A stretch of 6,723 nt of DNA from NCBI GenBank assembly GCA_004553595.1, contig SFKZ01000044.1, positions 1-6,723 of the forward strand. The letters are read 5' to 3'. The position numbers were made by a program, and so were the translations under genes. The stretch's first letter is position 1, and each line of letters opens with the position of its first letter. The notes below the pieces were generated by a model. It saw only the letters and a program-made list of their open reading frames with translations, was not told where the DNA came from and searched no databases. This stretch comes from Methanobrevibacter ruminantium (GTDB lineage: Archaea > Methanobacteriota > Methanobacteria > Methanobacteriales > Methanobacteriaceae). Below, in pieces: positions 4,724-6,723 of the stretch.

Positions 4724-5839
4724 TTACCTATCCAAATCATAGTCTTTGTTACGACGGGCAGGCTTAGGGCTAGGAAAACTGTTTTTCCTATCTAAAGAAA
4801 ATCGTGACTGCACATCTTCAACTTCTTTTTGCTGCTTCATTCTTTCTAACTGTTCTCTCACAGAAGGCTTTCTTTCAGTGCCTCTTGATAGGCCCAGATT
4901 TTCCTTCTGAGAGATTTTTTCTATAGCCAAGGTAATTCTGCTTCTAAAATATTTAAAAGCGCTTAAAACCTGTTCTAGACGGTATGGATATTGTGTTTTT
5001 CCTTCAGGTGCTTTGAAACCTTTCCGAAGTTCTCGAAACTCTGAAGTCTTTGAAACCGCTGTTTCCTTGGATATAACCCCTTTTTCTATACCCTCTTTCA
5101 AAACCCTGTTATACTCCTGAACCTCTGCGTTATATTCCTTAATCTCATCTTCTTTCGGATTGCCTTTGCCGTATTTAATCTGAGCTAGCTGATAACTGTC
5201 CCGATCAAACACCTTTAAATCAAGTAGCTTTGCATAATGCTGCTTGAAAAAATACGCATTTTGGTTTGACTTCAGATCTTCTCTTTTCCCCTTAAAATAC
5301 TTGATTTTATACACTTCTCCCTTTTTTATGATTCTGCATCCTGGACGAATATGCCCATCTTCTCCGAAGATTTCTTTTTTCGTTCTGCAGTGCTTTCCGT
5401 TTTCATCGTAGAACATATTCCTGGAAGCAATCTTAATTTCAGGTTCCGGAAGAAGTTCCGATTCAGAAAACACAATATGCGCATGGACATTCTTTCCGCT
5501 GCCTTTCCGATGCACGGCCACAGCACACGGCACTTTATAGGTCTTTTCAAAATCTGCTGCAAGCTGATGAGCCAGCAGCTCTTTATCAGCAACATCAAAA
5601 TATTTATGTGGCAGAGCAATTGTAAGCTCTTTTGCTTCGATGCAGCTATCATATTGCCCTGAAGATTTATTATCGTTTTTTCTCTCTGCAGAAAGCTTCT
5701 CCCATAAGTCCATATCAACGGTAGAATGGAAAGAAACGATGTCTTCCTGCCTGGCAGGATCAGAGATATAATCAACCCTTCCTTTTACTCCTCCGGATGA
5801 TGATTTAAGGGGTGTAATTCGTACGTAAATATTACTCAT
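4724..5839 (-). CDS. mob: Mobilization relaxase, MobA/MobL (MobQ) family
   Basis: A 371-residue protein. The N-terminus has the layout of MobQ relaxases: a candidate catalytic Tyr24 in GGVKGRVDYISDP (motif I), EAKELTIALP (69-78, motif II) and a histidine-rich metal site, His110 then NVHAHI (His119, His121; motif III). The relaxase nicks one strand at oriT and leads it into the recipient through a coupling system supplied by another element; no type IV secretion genes are present. Residues after about 250 are basic and helical, with a Lys/Arg-rich end (PKPARRNKDY). It is shorter than MobA-primase fusions such as RSF1010, lacking a primase domain. The ATG follows AAAGGAG with eight bases between. 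Its promoter and probable oriT lie directly upstream. Transcription could run on into the toxin. Confidence 0.88.
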   Translation of the reverse strand: MSNIYVRITPLKSSSGGVKGRVDYISDPARQEDIVSFHSTVDMDLWEKLSAERKNDNKSSGQYDSCIEAKELTIALPHKYFDVADKELLAHQLAADFEKTYKVPCAVAVHRKGSGKNVHAHIVFSESELLPEPEIKIASRNMFYDENGKHCRTKKEIFGEDGHIRPGCRIIKKGEVYKIKYFKGKREDLKSNQNAYFFKQHYAKLLDLKVFDRDSYQLAQIKYGKGNPKEDEIKEYNAEVQEYNRVLKEGIEKGVISKETAVSKTSEFRELRKGFKAPEGKTQYPYRLEQVLSAFKYFRSRITLAIEKISQKENLGLSRGTERKPSVREQLERMKQQKEVEDVQSRFSLDRKNSFPSPKPARRNKDYDLDR

Positions 5840-5959
5840 TTAATCTGCTCCTTTCCGCCCTCCGCAGGAGCCGTCGGAGACCGAAAATTGTTTGACATAA
5901 AATCGAAGATTTTGTGCAAACGTATTATTTTCGCTCTCAAACGCCGAGGGCTTAAGAAC
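5840..5959. other. Probable origin of transfer (oriT) region upstream of mob
   Basis: The mob leader holds a long imperfect inverted repeat: GTTTG(A)CATAAAATC (5890-5904), loop GAA, then GATTTTGTGCAAAC (5908-5921), 14 pairs with one bulge and one G-U. About 25 bases away the minus strand reads CTTAAGCCCT (5956-5947), which recalls the TAAG...CCCT ends of the TAAGTGCGCCCT nick region of RSF1010/pSK41-type oriTs but lacks the middle. A short CTCC/GGAG repeat lies nearer mob. Position beside mob and the hairpin support oriT; the nick site is a guess. Confidence 0.5.
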
Positions 5960-5988
5960 AGTATATACCTACCTGTAAACATAGTCAA
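5960..5988 (-). promoter_or_regulatory. mob promoter
   Basis: Minus-strand TTGACT (5988-5983) and TATACT (5965-5960) are 17 bases apart, one mismatch from consensus in each box. Transcription would start near 5953, running through the inverted repeat of the presumed oriT before mob, so relaxase binding there could repress its own synthesis. Confidence 0.7.
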
Positions 5989-6047
5989 AAAAATTCAACA
6001 AAAAATATATTTTTCAAAGAATAAAATCCCTATCAAAAATATTATTA

Positions 6048-6081
6048 TTGCATACACATATGCCATCGTTTACAATATACT
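6048..6081 (+). promoter_or_regulatory. Candidate cargo-operon promoter
   Basis: Two overlapping options, each with a 17-base spacer: TTGCAT (6048-6053) with TACAAT (6071-6076), or TACACA (6053-6058) with TATACT (6076-6081). Each has a good -10 and a poor -35, which would suit an activated or weak promoter. The resulting 5' leader would be about 160 nt. Confidence 0.4.
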
Positions 6082-6195
6082 GAATGGGATATTTCTGAAA
6101 ATTCAAACGAAAGGGGGTTTTGATTTTTTCACGTCTTTTTGTCACAAATTATTTCTTTCAACGGTTATATAAGTAGCAGTTATAACTATCTTAAA

Positions 6196-6219
6196 AAGTT
6201 TCTTATTCCTAAGAAACTT
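6196..6219 (+). promoter_or_regulatory. Perfect hairpin in the leader of the secreted-protein gene
   Basis: AAGTTTCTTA (6196-6205) and TAAGAAACTT (6210-6219) are perfect 10-bp arms with a 4-base loop, ending about 10 bases before the ribosome binding site. No T-run follows, so it is not a terminator. It may stabilise the mRNA 5' end, or be an operator if transcription starts nearer the gene. Confidence 0.5.
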
Positions 6220-6247
6220 CCAACTTAAAAGGGAGGCGTTGAGTTAA

Positions 6248-6723
6248 ATGAAGAAGAAAATTATTGCAGTATCTATTTCCTTAATATTATTACTTAGCTG
6301 TAGTAGTATACAAGCGTTTGCTGATGATGGTCATGAATTACAAGCAAGTGATGATTATGAAAGTATGAAACAAACAACCAATATTGATGAATTGGAAAAT
6401 CAGTTAATTGCTGCAGATAACAAAAAAGAAGCGTCTGAAATTATAGCCAACACCGATAATTATATTATAACTGACTATTACGATTCATTGATGAACTTAA
6501 ATATGGAAATAACTAACGAACTAGCTAATCTATCACCTAATGTTGTAACAAAAAAAGATGTGATTAATACAGTTAATGTTATTGAAAGCGATTTCGATGA
6601 TATTAAAAATATAGACTATTCTATTGAACAGAAAAAAAATGATACAACATCTGTGACATATAACATTGAATTAAAACAAGGAGCTATTGAAATAGAAATT
6701 GAAGATGGATTAGACAACAACAC
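6248..6723 (+). CDS. Secreted protein of unknown function, N-terminal part (gene continues at 1-559)
   Basis: After circular joining this gene encodes 311 residues; this part holds residues 1-158. The N-terminus is a clear Sec signal peptide: basic MKKK, a hydrophobic stretch at about 5-17, then QAFA followed by DD, giving a likely signal peptidase I cut after residue 25. A Cys at 18 after LLLS loosely resembles a lipobox, but Leu at -2 is atypical, so secretion is preferred over lipidation. Residues 26-135 are acidic (many Asp, Glu, Asn) and probably helical, resembling a propeptide or spacer. The ATG has AAGGGAGG about 11 bases upstream, slightly far; the in-frame upstream TAA rules out an earlier start. 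It is the first gene of the AT-rich cargo operon. I do not recognise a family, so function is unknown; a secreted effector or bacteriocin-like role is inferred only from its partners. Confidence 0.85.
   Translation, partial: MKKKIIAVSISLILLLSCSSIQAFADDGHELQASDDYESMKQTTNIDELENQLIAADNKKEASEIIANTDNYIITDYYDSLMNLNMEITNELANLSPNVVTKKDVINTVNVIESDFDDIKNIDYSIEQKKNDTTSVTYNIELKQGAIEIEIEDGLDNN
6625..6723. repeat. Terminal redundancy (right copy) marking a circular molecule
   Basis: Second copy of the 99-bp identity; position 6625 corresponds to position 1. It lies inside the secreted-protein coding sequence, and reading on from 6723 to base 100 keeps the frame open to the stop at 557-559. Confidence 0.93.

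Larger units (their letters stand above)
5989..6247. other. AT-rich divergent control region between mob and the cargo operon
   Basis: No gene with a ribosome binding site was found. The stretch holds the cargo promoter candidate (6048-6081), the palindrome AGTTATAACT (6178-6187), the leader hairpin (6196-6219) and the cargo ribosome binding site (near 6228-6236). An open frame on plus over 5888-6172 has no supporting signal. Confidence 0.5.

Noticed and set aside
5326..5775. A 149-residue minus-strand frame and a 103-residue plus-strand frame inside mob
   Set aside because: Both overlap the well-supported relaxase in other frames and have no start signals.
5888..6172. A 94-residue plus-strand frame upstream of the cargo operon
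   Set aside because: It covers the oriT hairpin and two promoters, is Lys/Ile-rich as expected of AT-rich DNA, and has no ribosome binding site.
6248..6723. Lipoprotein rather than secreted protein
   Set aside because: LLSC has Leu at -2, unusual for a lipobox, and a good AFA signal peptidase I site follows; not excluded.

Overview
The window is one complete small circular plasmid, opened at an arbitrary point. Bases 1-99 are identical to 6625-6723, so the unit is about 6,624 bp and the gene cut by the window ends (6248-6723 continuing into 1-559) is a single intact gene. The host is probably a low-GC Firmicute, most likely a gut Clostridia/Lachnospiraceae-type bacterium. This is inferred from strong AGGAGG ribosome binding sites, GTG/TTG starts, the relaxase and primase-type Rep, and an Fst-like type I toxin; no marker gene is present.

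The backbone is on the minus strand and reads, in transcription order: mob (5839-4724, MobA/MobL relaxase) with its promoter and probable oriT upstream (5840-5988); a 28-residue Fst/par-like toxin (4666-4580), with a convergent antisense RNA from the plus strand (about 4497-4566) and a shared bidirectional terminator; rep (4238-2895, archaeo-eukaryotic primase-like replication protein with a C-terminal HTH), with a promoter holding an inverted repeat and two perfect 34-bp direct repeats; an HTH plus coiled-coil protein (2756-2226) with GACAT operator repeats; and a 67-residue protein of unknown function (2206-2003). These genes supply transfer, stability and replication with copy control.

The cargo is on the plus strand and is clearly more AT-rich (18-27% GC in three lines counted, against 40-43% in two backbone lines). 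It encodes a 311-residue secreted protein (6248 to 559 through the join), a 64-residue single-pass membrane protein (663-857) and a CPBP-family intramembrane protease homologue (915-1712), ending at a good terminator (1711-1746). The arrangement recalls a secreted effector or bacteriocin with membrane partners for processing or immunity, but the secreted protein matches no family I recognise.

Between the cargo and backbone ends (1743-2002) lies a non-coding stretch with repeated CGGTTTCC boxes and a possible decayed C-terminal gene fragment. Between mob and the cargo (5840-6247) lie the divergent control regions and a leader hairpin. No rRNA, tRNA, CRISPR array, insertion sequence or antibiotic-resistance gene was seen.
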